Source of the DNA: Paucidesulfovibrio sp036541255
Lineage (GTDB): Bacteria; Desulfobacterota; Desulfovibrionia; Desulfovibrionales; Desulfovibrionaceae
Length of the DNA: 64,000 nt
Reading direction: 5' to 3'
NCBI GenBank assembly: GCA_036541255.1
Contig: JAZHDD010000042.1
Span: 1-64,000 of the forward strand
Shown here: positions 34,801 to 41,897 of the stretch, in pieces
Layout of the letters: every line of letters begins with the position of its first letter
How positions within the stretch are numbered: the first letter of the stretch is position 1
Position numbers and translations under genes: made by a program
Notes under the pieces: generated by a model
The model's input: the letters and a program-made list of their open reading frames with translations, nothing else
Databases searched by the model: none
Told to the model about the DNA's origin: nothing

Positions 34801-35713
34801 GCACAGGGATGGATCTGGCCAAAGCTTTTGAGCGGGAGTGGAACCATGCAGCCTCTTTGCCTGTTCCAGGCCAACGCAGGGCGGCAAGACCGGCCAGACA
34901 CGTCAGGCAGACGTCTATGCGATCCTCTTTCATGCCCTGTCTGGCTGCGGCATGGAGCGTGCTCAAACTGATCCGGTCATCGGGGCGCGCTGTACGGGAT
35001 AAAAGCCGATATATTTCAGCGGGAGCCAGCATGTCCTTTTCGGATAGGCTCCGAGTCAATGCCTGGGCCAACAACGGGGCCAGTTCTGGTTTGTTCAGGC
35101 AATGCGTTGCACGCGCCAGGGTGAGGAGTTGCGAATCGGTCGACTGCCCTTCAAGTTGTCGTTCAAACCACGCGCCAAAGGAACTGCTGAGTAGTTCTTC
35201 GCTCAGGGGGTGGCGTAGTTTCTCGCCGCTTTGCCAAAGTTCTTCCAAAAAAAAGAGGATTTCTTTGGGATCTGTTTGAACTAAGTGTGTGAGCAGATTT
35301 TCTGCCCAGAGCTGGATGTTCTTTTCCGGCAGAGTCGGGGGGCGCAGAAATTCCTGGAATAACCCCAAACCGCAGGCCGGGTGGGCTTGGGCAAGCATTG
35401 CGCGGACTTTTTCCTGGGGCAGGCCATGGCGCATGATGCTGTCGCATGCCAAGGCGCGGCCGAATCGCCCCAGGCGCAACAGGCCGGGCAAAGCAGCCTT
35501 GGGCGCGGTTTCTGATTTTACCCCGACGAAATGTGCCAGAAGCAGCGTTGTTTCGGCTTCCAGAACATCCCGTTCCTTGCAGGGTTGCGCTTCTCTTCGA
35601 ATCAGCAGGATTTGGCGGACAAGACCTGCCAGATCGAAATGAGCAGACGGCTTCCATTGCAAAGTCGCTTCCCGAAGCGATTGCACGAGTGCACGCAAAG
35701 AAACATCAACCAT
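31814..35713 (-). CDS. Class I adenylate cyclase with pentapeptide-repeat domain
   Basis: Converts ATP to cAMP. Read from the ATG at 35713 the protein is about 1299 residues, much longer than E. coli CyaA (about 850). The catalytic core starts near 760 with the class I signature G-S-T-G-S-V-A-Q-T-N-R-S-D-A-D-F-W (765-781, metal-binding Asp777 and Asp779), followed by an E-E-F-Y-R-T-V-Q-M-L-A-G-R segment and the conserved E-E-F-F-G-A-A-L-W-Q-I-A-K-S-I-D-N-P-F-K-S-V-L-K-L. Ahead of it, about residues 440-595 form pentapeptide repeats (A-D-F-T-G, C-D-F-T-A, C-T-F-V-H and similar), and the first 400 residues are helical and unrecognised. No membrane segment was seen. The start is uncertain; a TTG at 35809 lacks a ribosome site. 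Its cAMP target is not in the window. Confidence 0.88.
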   Translation of the reverse strand: MVDVSLRALVQSLREATLQWKPSAHFDLAGLVRQILLIRREAQPCKERDVLEAETTLLLAHFVGVKSETAPKAALPGLLRLGRFGRALACDSIMRHGLPQEKVRAMLAQAHPACGLGLFQEFLRPPTLPEKNIQLWAENLLTHLVQTDPKEILFFLEELWQSGEKLRHPLSEELLSSSFGAWFERQLEGQSTDSQLLTLARATHCLNKPELAPLLAQALTRSLSEKDMLAPAEIYRLLSRTARPDDRISLSTLHAAARQGMKEDRIDVCLTCLAGLAALRWPGTGKEAAWFHSRSKALARSIPVLAALFPEALYRRYLKALPEAVRNRVHAETFRAACRMQPGFAQARLNAAPDLDDTARHALQAMADQERAHALHDLDLTITPPPRKGPLVRQSPKGLLRRLLPEKQPTLAEFLDRHQNPKDAVLISSHLKETALTGRAMDDLNLSGSNFTNVQAIRCTFRHINFTQVAFQGADFTGCIFQDCDFTAAQWHDTAMINCTFVHCEFPKIVMVRTTMEKNGFERCLLESYALYDCRLEHCRFQETALSLGRIQNTFLASPLFRRCALTANHWLNVRLNGACWRDCSLREESFLDTRFTSPALPDSTVIGCRVLGTSPGTALLDRAELDRQDKVVLHLALAAATAPSRSGAIKNDEAQSFLSRSADLWIRRRALLESETCMREANERRLLWSEARMRGAAFLRIVPYLLSSSLFEQANKLKGIPPCRIAGYTPSLEILDMAEELFPGLHSAAPPGEAVVIESFSCMGSTGSVAQTNRSDADFWVCYDGATAGPEAVQALRGKLDALSKWADSQYDLEAHFFLMSLEDVWANEFGFSDKESSGSAQALMLKEEFYRTVQMLAGRIPGWWLTPPGLSEKSYNAQLRSAVADPLADQGRFMDAGNASPVPPEEFFGAALWQIAKSIDNPFKSVLKLGLLEHYAATGSKPALLCDLIKRNALLKLQHVGESDPYVLLSRTVRDHYRARNDQEAVRLLDEALALKADLGDIPLFLKRPFACEHASLMAFLGKTPESLAAGFANKSRPFARSLSLGNAVSRFMTTAYKRISTATKANKSDAAIGPEDMTKLGRRIAAMFSRKKYKVMRVPLPGLRRDGIAELHFAADKEPGKKTVWRVEGKTGLGGKAATRYSEPFLSESDPVRLMAWLTVNELYSSQTLVDGDRSIAPLSTPDIDNLLKQLNEFLKPSELSNITPHRFLRAERVTHVFLAPNLAVQPEVDRLKSMALVWRTNWGEVFCASPKPQDSMLKIPASEWLKKTLPQAMPQPPRIKAYYAKGSLCPRLKLV

Positions 35714-35860
35714 TGCACATCCACTGCTGAGGGGAACGAGGCGTCGGCCCGTTTCCGGGCAAACATCCTCTGATGTTCTTGAATTGCAGGTTTTTTTGGC
35801 TGAAGTCAAACTTGTTTGCAGTGCATTGCTCGTAATGGAAAGCCCAAGGCATCCTGAGTC

Positions 35861-35890
35861 GGCCGGCGGAGCGGTGAAGCCCCGCCAACC
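35861..35890. repeat. Hairpin between small zinc-ribbon gene and adenylate cyclase
   Basis: About 11 paired bases with one mismatch and two G:U wobbles enclose a GGTGAA loop (plus-strand reading). No T-run follows on either strand. The rest of the 181-base gap (35714-35894) shows no gene, and no promoter hexamers stand out. Confidence 0.4.
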
Positions 35891-35894
35891 GTCT

Positions 35895-36272
35895 CTAGGT
35901 GGAGCTGTCTGCTTGATCTCCGTGAGAGCAAAGAATGGGGTCGGAGCAACGCCACGTCAGTGTGCTGCTCTGGATGTCAAAGTGTGGAGTCACATTGTGT
36001 GTGGACCCGCATCGCTCGCAGCAATGGGTTTCGTCACGTTTGAAGAAGTTGATACGCCGCAGCTCGTCGCTGAACTGTTGGACATAGGGGAACATGGGAT
36101 GCTCGGCATGGCGTTTCTCGTCCCGGCTTTTGAGCTTCCCGTCCTTGTTGACGTTGACGTTGATGGTCCGGACCTTGGGCAGTATGCCTTCTTTCTTGTT
36201 CATGACGAACTTGACCGGTTCGGTCCATTTGCACACGATACGGTTACTGTTGGGATTATAGTGACAAGTCAT
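35895..36272 (-). CDS. Small protein with cysteine cluster, function unknown
   Basis: A 125-residue protein with an excellent ribosome site (GGAGG six bases before the ATG at 36272), which excludes the longer upstream frame. Early residues include two cysteines (C-H-Y-N-P-N-S-N-R-I-V-C), then a charged middle with several Lys, and a C-terminal cluster H-C-C-E-R-C-G near 92-98 and C-S-D-P-I-L-C near 112-118, which together could form a zinc ribbon. No family was recognised. It sits between a Dabb protein and the adenylate cyclase, all on the minus strand. Confidence 0.6.
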   Translation of the reverse strand: MTCHYNPNSNRIVCKWTEPVKFVMNKKEGILPKVRTINVNVNKDGKLKSRDEKRHAEHPMFPYVQQFSDELRRINFFKRDETHCCERCGSTHNVTPHFDIQSSTLTWRCSDPILCSHGDQADSST

Positions 36273-36347
36273 TTTTTCCTCCGATACTGTCCTCAAAGCG
36301 CAATAGATGAATTCGGCAGGAGGGCCCCAGGGGCGCACTCCAGTAAC

Positions 36348-36370
36348 CGGACCAAGCCATACCTGGTCCG
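36348..36370. repeat. Short inverted repeat between Dabb gene and small gene
   Basis: CGGACCA (36348-36354) pairs with TGGTCCG (36364-36370) around a nine-base loop. No T-run follows on the minus strand. It could be a weak terminator for the Dabb gene or an operator-like palindrome for the next gene. Confidence 0.3.
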
Positions 36371-36409
36371 CCGATACTGCGGTTGAAGTGGGAGGAGCCG
36401 TGGGGTGTA

Positions 36410-36712
36410 TTAGATCGCGTAATCCACGACGCGTCTTTCGCTGACGATCTGCTTGATGAACTCGACGCATTTCAAATGCGCCGGATGTACTTGATAGGCG
36501 TCCAGATCCTGCATGTTTTCGAACTCGGAATAGAGCACGACATCGCATTCGGGCGCGCTGGCCCGAACGTCCACGCTGACCTCGATCCGTTTCAGTTCCG
36601 GGATGATCCCGTCAAGTTCGTCAAGCATCTGCTTCATCGCGTTCGCGTTTTCCGCGGCCCGTTTCCCCAGGGCATCCTGTTTGAGCTTCCACATCACAAT
36701 ATGCTTGATCAT
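36410..36712 (-). CDS. Dabb (stress-responsive alpha/beta barrel) domain protein
   Basis: A 100-residue dimeric alpha/beta-barrel protein of the Dabb family, starting M-I-K-H-I-V-M-W-K-L-K, with the family segments E-L-K-R-I-E-V-S-V near 39, D-V-V-L-Y-S-E-F near 57 and the Y-Q-V-H-P-A-H near 73 that ends in the barrel. These proteins bind small hydrophobic or acidic ligands, or act as cyclases; the substrate here is unknown. It has its own sigma-70-like promoter at 36740-36767, although it lies after the lactate genes on the same strand. Confidence 0.88.
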   Translation of the reverse strand: MIKHIVMWKLKQDALGKRAAENANAMKQMLDELDGIIPELKRIEVSVDVRASAPECDVVLYSEFENMQDLDAYQVHPAHLKCVEFIKQIVSERRVVDYAI

Positions 36713-36739
36713 TCCATTACCCTTTCCCTTGTGAATTAT

Positions 36740-36767
36740 TTCATATGACTTGGAGCTGCGAAGTCAA
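36740..36767 (-). promoter_or_regulatory. Candidate sigma-70 promoter of the Dabb gene
   Basis: On the minus strand TTGACT (36762-36767) and TATGAA (36740-36745) are separated by 16 bases. It would start transcription near 36733, about 20 bases before the ATG, and would free the Dabb gene from the lactate operon. Confidence 0.5.
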
Positions 36768-36778
36768 TGACTCTAATA

Positions 36779-37795
36779 TTACATATTTTCAAAAATAATC
36801 GATCGGTCCACGTTGGCGGCGCTGGCCGTACCGGTCATGACCATGGCCTGGATGAGCTGGGTCTTGAGTGTTTCCACATATTTTACAACACCTTCCCGTC
36901 CTCCGCCCACGCTCGCGACTGAAAATGGGCGACCGATGAGTACGCCGTCCGCCCCCAGGGCCAACATTTTTAGTACGTCACCGCCGGTGCGGATTCCACC
37001 GTCAGCAAAAACCGTGATCTGGCCGTGTACTGCGCTGGAAACGGCCGGAAGCACCTGAGCCACGCCGGGAGTGTGGTCGAGCACGCGTCCACCATGATTG
37101 GAGACAACGATGGCGTCGGCGCCGCAATCCACAGCGATACGCGCCTCATCCGGGGTCATGACGCCCTTGAGGATGAACTTCATGCGTGTGCGCCCGATGA
37201 TTTCCTTGAGGGCTGCGGGAGATTTTGGCGTGACCGGGCGGCCCATGAGCCGCAAGGTGATCAGACCGGCAGCATCGATGTCCATGCCCATGATTTCGGC
37301 GCCGGTGTCCTCGGCCAGTTCCATCTTGGCGAAAAGCTCCTTGTCCTCCCAGGGCTTGATAAAGGGGATTCCCTTGCCGTCAACGGCCTTGATGGCCGTA
37401 AAGCCGCTCTGGTGGATGAAGTCGGGCACGCCGTCGCCCGTGCAGCCGAGAATGCCTGCGTCCACGCAACCACCGAGCTTGTTGGCGATGTAGTCGTCTT
37501 CACTGACCGCACCGGTCATGTTGAAGGACACGCCGCCGATGGGGGCGGCAAGCACGGGCAGGGACAAATGTTGGTCTAGCAGCCGTACCGAAGTGTCCGG
37601 GTCGGTGATGTCGTGAATGAGGCGCATGTTGAAGCGTACGCGGGCCAGGGAGTCCACATTGGAGCGGAAGGATTCTCCCGTGCCGATACCGCCCATGCCC
37701 GGGACTTCGCCCGCGCACGCACGGCCGTCGCAGATTTTGCAAACGCGACAGGTGCCTTTGAACAATTCTTTGGCTTTTTCCCGGACGTGTTTCAT
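36779..37795 (-). CDS. FMN-dependent alpha-hydroxyacid dehydrogenase with N-terminal cysteine motif
   Basis: A 338-residue TIM-barrel flavoprotein of the lactate/glycolate oxidase family. The catalytic region has I-L-K-G-V-M-T-P-D-E-A and S-N-H-G-G-R-V-L-D-H, holding the Lys, His and Arg that act on alpha-hydroxyacids, then the phosphate-binding F-A-D-G-G-I-R-T-G-G-D-V and G-A-D-G-V-L-I-G-R-P. The N-terminus carries Cys16, Cys19, Cys22 and Cys27 (C-x2-C-x2-C-x4-C), not part of the classic oxidases, which could hold a metal or Fe-S cluster. In an anaerobe it is likelier to be a dehydrogenase than an oxidase. AGGAGAG precedes the ATG at 37795. It follows the lutAB-like gene by 82 bases and appears to be the last gene of the lactate operon. 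Confidence 0.85.
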   Translation of the reverse strand: MKHVREKAKELFKGTCRVCKICDGRACAGEVPGMGGIGTGESFRSNVDSLARVRFNMRLIHDITDPDTSVRLLDQHLSLPVLAAPIGGVSFNMTGAVSEDDYIANKLGGCVDAGILGCTGDGVPDFIHQSGFTAIKAVDGKGIPFIKPWEDKELFAKMELAEDTGAEIMGMDIDAAGLITLRLMGRPVTPKSPAALKEIIGRTRMKFILKGVMTPDEARIAVDCGADAIVVSNHGGRVLDHTPGVAQVLPAVSSAVHGQITVFADGGIRTGGDVLKMLALGADGVLIGRPFSVASVGGGREGVVKYVETLKTQLIQAMVMTGTASAANVDRSIIFENM

Positions 37796-37877
37796 GCGTG
37801 ACTCTCCTGTGCGTGATATTTTTTTCCAGGAGCGGGACCTCTGCGGGCCCCGCTCCCCGTGAATGCTTTGAGTTGTG

Positions 37878-40031
37878 CTACTTCTTGCGTTGTTCAGCCA
37901 CGGCTTCGGCAATGTGCCGGACCCGAATGGCCAATCCCTTGGACTCTGCTCCGCCGCGCAGCTGCATCACGCAGCCGGGGCAGTCCGTCAGAAGCTCCTC
38001 GGCACCGGTCGCCTGGGCATTGGTCAATTTCTTGGCCAGCAGCTCGGACGAGAGTTCCGGGAATTTCATGGAGAAGGTGCCGCCGAAACCGCAGCAAAGC
38101 TCTTCTTCGTCCGAGGGGACATATTCCAGGCCGGCCACCCGCATCAATTCCCTGGGTGCTTCTTTCACGCCCAGGCCGCGGCAGAGGTGGCAGGGCGCGT
38201 GGTAGGTGACCTTGCGCCCCTTGCCCTGGAAGTCGGTCGCGTCCATGCCGAGCACGTCGCGCAGAAACGAGCTGTAGTCAATGACCTTGTCTGCAAAAGC
38301 TTTGGCACGGGCTTCCCAGGTGGTGTCCCCTTCGAGCAGCTTGGGGTAGGCGTGCTTGAGCTGGGAGGCGCAGGAGGCGCAGGTGCACAGCACATAGTCG
38401 GGCCGGTCTTGCTCAAAAGCGCGGATATTCTGCTTGGCAACTTCACGCGCGGCTTTGGTCTCGCCCATCATCTGGGCGGGGAGTCCGCAGCAGGACTGGT
38501 CCATGGGAAAATCCAGGGCCACTCCCTTGCCTTCCATGGAGCGTACGGCAGCGGCCAACTGGTCAGGATAGACGAAATCCTGCACACAGCCCGAGAACAG
38601 GGCCACACGGTGCTTGGGCGCAGACACTTCGGGGCGGAGCAGTGGCCAAAGGTCACGGAAGGACTTGTCCGCAATGGCGGGCAGGGCCCGGAAGTTTTGG
38701 TCTTTGGAAAAGACCATGGGCAGATGCCGCAAAAAGCCGTTCTTTTCCTTGACCGGGGCCTGGGCCCAGCGCGCGGCCTTGAGCAGGCGGTGGAAGAGCT
38801 TGCGATTGGAGAGCACCTTGCCCAGCAGCACGGATTTCATGGGGTGCCCGTCTTCGTCCTGGATGCGCGCGTGAATCTCCTTGATCAGGCGGGGCAGGTG
38901 GATGCCGCCCGCACAGATGTCCTCGCACGCGCCGCAATTGATGCAGTTCTGCACCAGGTTGCGGGCCTTGTCGCGGCCATGGAAGAAGTAGGTCAGGATC
39001 AGGCCGATGGCACCGATGTAGATATGGCCCATCTTGTGCCCGCCCACGAGGCGGTACACCGGGCAGACATTGGCGCAGGCTCCGCAGCGTACGCAGCGCA
39101 ACACTTCCTTGAACACCGGGTCCTTGGCCAGGGCGCGGCGGCCATTGTCCAGAAAGACCACGTGTATTTCCTTGCGCCCGTCCGGGGCGGAAAGACACTC
39201 ATTGGCACCGGTGATCCAGGTCACATAGGAGGTGATGGCCTGGCCCGTGGCGTTGCGCGGCAGGGCCTTGATCACCCGCAGGGCGTCGTGCAGGGTCGGC
39301 GTAAGCTTGTCCAGTCCTGCCAGGGCCACATGGACGCGGGGCAGGGTGGTGACCAGGCGGGCATTGCCTTCGTTGGTCACGATACCGAGAGTGCCGGATT
39401 CCGCGATGCAGAAGTTGGCACCGGAGATGCCCATGTCGGCCTCGGCGTATTTGCGGCGCAATTCGCGGCGCGCCACCTTGACCAGCTTTTCAATGTCCGA
39501 ATTTTGCTTTTTTCCGGTGACGTCGCCGAAAAGATCGGCCACCTGATGGCGGGAAAGGTGAATGGCGGGCATGACCATGTGGGTCGGGCCCTCATGGCGC
39601 AATTGGATGATCCATTCCCCCAGGTCCGTTTCCGTAACCTCCAGGCCCAAATCCTCCAGGTGGTGGTTGAGCAATGTTTCTTCCGCAGTCATGGATTTGG
39701 ATTTGACTATCTTGCGACAGTCCGCCTTGAGGGCGATTTCTCCGATGATGCGGTTGGCCTCGTCGCCGTCCTTGGCGAGGTGGACATGCACGCCCACTGC
39801 TTCGGCCTTCTGCTTGAACTGGTCGAAGAGTTCGTCCATATGTTCCGCAGCTTCATCCTTGGACAGGGCGATTTCCTGGATCAGGCCCTTCAGGTCCATG
39901 CCTTTGAAGGCGTTGGCCCGTCCGGCCCGGTAGGCCACGGCAAAGGTGTCCAGTGTTTTTCTGAGGAATTCATTGTCAAGGGATTCGCGGAGTTCTTCCC
40001 GGTATTGCTTGAGAGTATCGGCGCTTTGCAT
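37878..40031 (-). CDS. Fused L-lactate dehydrogenase subunits (LutB-LutA type)
   Basis: Iron-sulfur subunit of an LutABC/LldEFG-type L-lactate dehydrogenase. The 717 residues contain the LUD domain (about 20-300), two [4Fe-4S] motifs (Cys313/316/319/323 and Cys363/366/369/373), and a C-terminal region with two CCG domains: S-G-C-V-Q-D then S-C-C-G-L-P near 515, and H-A-P-C-H-L-C-R-G then L-C-C-G-F-G-G near 655. In other bacteria LutA and LutB are separate proteins; in Desulfovibrio they are known as one chain. Together with the LutC-like gene two bases upstream it would oxidise L-lactate to pyruvate and pass electrons on. The ATG overlaps the end of its ribosome region. Confidence 0.93.
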   Translation of the reverse strand: MQSADTLKQYREELRESLDNEFLRKTLDTFAVAYRAGRANAFKGMDLKGLIQEIALSKDEAAEHMDELFDQFKQKAEAVGVHVHLAKDGDEANRIIGEIALKADCRKIVKSKSMTAEETLLNHHLEDLGLEVTETDLGEWIIQLRHEGPTHMVMPAIHLSRHQVADLFGDVTGKKQNSDIEKLVKVARRELRRKYAEADMGISGANFCIAESGTLGIVTNEGNARLVTTLPRVHVALAGLDKLTPTLHDALRVIKALPRNATGQAITSYVTWITGANECLSAPDGRKEIHVVFLDNGRRALAKDPVFKEVLRCVRCGACANVCPVYRLVGGHKMGHIYIGAIGLILTYFFHGRDKARNLVQNCINCGACEDICAGGIHLPRLIKEIHARIQDEDGHPMKSVLLGKVLSNRKLFHRLLKAARWAQAPVKEKNGFLRHLPMVFSKDQNFRALPAIADKSFRDLWPLLRPEVSAPKHRVALFSGCVQDFVYPDQLAAAVRSMEGKGVALDFPMDQSCCGLPAQMMGETKAAREVAKQNIRAFEQDRPDYVLCTCASCASQLKHAYPKLLEGDTTWEARAKAFADKVIDYSSFLRDVLGMDATDFQGKGRKVTYHAPCHLCRGLGVKEAPRELMRVAGLEYVPSDEEELCCGFGGTFSMKFPELSSELLAKKLTNAQATGAEELLTDCPGCVMQLRGGAESKGLAIRVRHIAEAVAEQRKK

Positions 40032-40033
40032 GG

Positions 40034-40651
40034 TTAGGCCTCCAGAAGCAGGATGTGCAGTTCAAGGGGTCCGTGCACGCCCAATGCGAGAACGCGCTCG
40101 ATGTCGGCGGTGCGGGATGCTCCGGTGATCAGGGCCGTGTAGCTCGGGCCTTTTGCAAGCATGTCCGCGAGCTGCGTTTCCAGATCGTAGGAAGTGGCCT
40201 TGATTGCGGATTTGGGCAGGATGGCCACATGGTATTCGCTGACCATGGTGGTCAGGCGGACTTCTTCGCGGTTGGAGTCCAGCAGCAGGGTGCCTGTCTC
40301 GGCAATGCCGCCTTGGCAGAGGGTCAGCCCGATGTCGATGCCCGCCAGATGGTTGCGCAGCCCTTCGCGAATGCAATCGAAATCCTTTGCCTTGCAGAGT
40401 GTTTCCAGTGCGGCAAAATCCGCATCCGACAGGTTGGGCGCGGCCAGCACCTTACGCTGCTTGGTCTCGCAAAGCGTCTGGGCAGCATCGGAAACCGCCT
40501 CTTCGCAGCCGGACATGAGCAGTTGGCAGGCTTCCTTGGTGTCGCAAAGATCCACGGCGTATTGAAACGCCGCTTCCATGGTCGCGACTTCGGAAACCAG
40601 CGCCGATACCAGCTTGGCCTTTTCCTTGAAGAGTTCGATTCGTTCGTTCAT
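40034..40651 (-). CDS. lutC: LutC/YkgG-type L-lactate dehydrogenase subunit
   Basis: A 205-residue LUD-domain protein, partner of the LutB-LutA fusion. It begins M-N-E-R-I-E-L-F-K-E-K-A and has the LutC-type segments C-Q-G-G-I-A-E-T-G-T-L-L near 119, E-E-V-R-L-T-T-M-V near 137, and H-V/H-I-L-L at the end (E-L-H-I-L-L-L-E). AAGGA lies before the ATG, ahead of any longer in-frame start. It lies 19 bases after ackA and two bases before the fused subunit, so the three probably share a transcript. Confidence 0.88.
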   Translation of the reverse strand: MNERIELFKEKAKLVSALVSEVATMEAAFQYAVDLCDTKEACQLLMSGCEEAVSDAAQTLCETKQRKVLAAPNLSDADFAALETLCKAKDFDCIREGLRNHLAGIDIGLTLCQGGIAETGTLLLDSNREEVRLTTMVSEYHVAILPKSAIKATSYDLETQLADMLAKGPSYTALITGASRTADIERVLALGVHGPLELHILLLEA

Positions 40652-40670
40652 GGCAGTATCCTTTCGGCGT

Positions 40671-41885
40671 TCAGGCCGCAGCAACGATGTCGCGGGTCTG
40701 ACGCGCAATTTCCAGTTCTTCGTTGGTGGGGATGATCCAAATCTGCACGCGGCTGTCCTCGGAATGCACGGCGTGGGGGCCTTTGGCTCGCACGGCGTTC
40801 TTTTCCGGGTCCAATCTGATCCCCAGGCCTTCCAGGCCTTCGATGGTCTTGGCGCGGATAACGGCGTCGTTTTCGCCGATGCCTGCGGTGAAGACGATGG
40901 CATCCACCTTGCCGCCGAGAGTGGCCAGATACGCTCCGATATAATGGCGGTTGCGGTAGCTGACCATTTCCAGGGCCAGAGAGGCTTTTTCATCGCCCCG
41001 GGCAATGGCTGCATGGATGTCGCGCATGTCGTTCATGCCGCAGATGCCCAGCAGACCGGATTGTTTGTTCATGATCGTGTCGATCTCGGACAGGGTCAGG
41101 CCCTGGGCGCGTTCCAGGAAGGCATAGACTGCCGGGTCCACGTCGCCGCAACGTGTGCCCATGATCAGGCCTGCCAACGGGGTCAGGCCCATGGAGGTGT
41201 CCACACACTCCCCGCCGCGTATGGCGCACATGGAGCAGCCGTTGCCCAGATGCAGCGTGATCAGGTTGCATTCTTCGGGAGCCTTGCCCAATACCTTGGC
41301 GGCTTCGGTGGACACGTATTGGTGCGAGGTGCCGTGCGCGCCGTAACGGCGTACGCGCAGCTTTTCATACATCTCGTATGGCAATGCGTACATGTATGCT
41401 TCGGGCGGCATGGTCTGGTGGAAGGCGGTGTCGAAAACCACGACCTGGGGCACGCCGGGAAAGAAGTGTTTGGTCGTGCGGATACCCACGAGATGCGCGC
41501 CATTATGCAGCGGGGCCATGGGGATGGTGTCCTCGATGGCCTGCTCCACAACATCGTCCAGCAGGGTGGGGGCGTGGAACTTGTCGCCGCCATGCACGAT
41601 GCGGTGCCCTACGGCAGCGACTTCCGAGATGTCGGTGATGACGCCTTTTTCCGCATCGGTGAGCAGATCAATGACCAGCTTCATGCCGGTCTCGTGATCA
41701 GGGATAGGCAGTTCAAGACAGGTTTTATTTTCCTGATCCGAGTCCGGAAAAGCCTTGTAGACGAGCGCGCCCGTGGGCTCACCGATGCGTTCTACAAGCC
41801 CGGAGACAAGCACCCGCTCGTTGGTCATGTCCAGCATCTGGTATTTCACGGACGAGCTTCCCGCATTGATTATAAGTATTTTCAT
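40671..41885 (-). CDS. ackA: Acetate kinase
   Basis: Transfers phosphate from acetyl phosphate to ADP, giving ATP and acetate. The 404 residues start M-K-I-L-I-I-N-A-G-S-S-S-V-K-Y, the acetate kinase N-terminus, followed by G-H-R-I-V-H-G-G-D-K-F near 92, V-F-D-T-A-F-H-Q-T-M near 148, and the phosphate-binding H-L-G-N-G-C-S near 211. Full family length. It lies 12 bases after pta. With Pta it completes the substrate-level phosphorylation step of lactate oxidation. Confidence 0.97.
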   Translation of the reverse strand: MKILIINAGSSSVKYQMLDMTNERVLVSGLVERIGEPTGALVYKAFPDSDQENKTCLELPIPDHETGMKLVIDLLTDAEKGVITDISEVAAVGHRIVHGGDKFHAPTLLDDVVEQAIEDTIPMAPLHNGAHLVGIRTTKHFFPGVPQVVVFDTAFHQTMPPEAYMYALPYEMYEKLRVRRYGAHGTSHQYVSTEAAKVLGKAPEECNLITLHLGNGCSMCAIRGGECVDTSMGLTPLAGLIMGTRCGDVDPAVYAFLERAQGLTLSEIDTIMNKQSGLLGICGMNDMRDIHAAIARGDEKASLALEMVSYRNRHYIGAYLATLGGKVDAIVFTAGIGENDAVIRAKTIEGLEGLGIRLDPEKNAVRAKGPHAVHSEDSRVQIWIIPTNEELEIARQTRDIVAAA

Positions 41886-41897
41886 GGCGTTCCTGGT

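Noticed and set aside
37875..40037. Open frame of 720 codons opposite the fused lactate dehydrogenase gene
   Set aside because: Shadow of a gene with two intact [4Fe-4S] motifs and two CCG domains on the minus strand.
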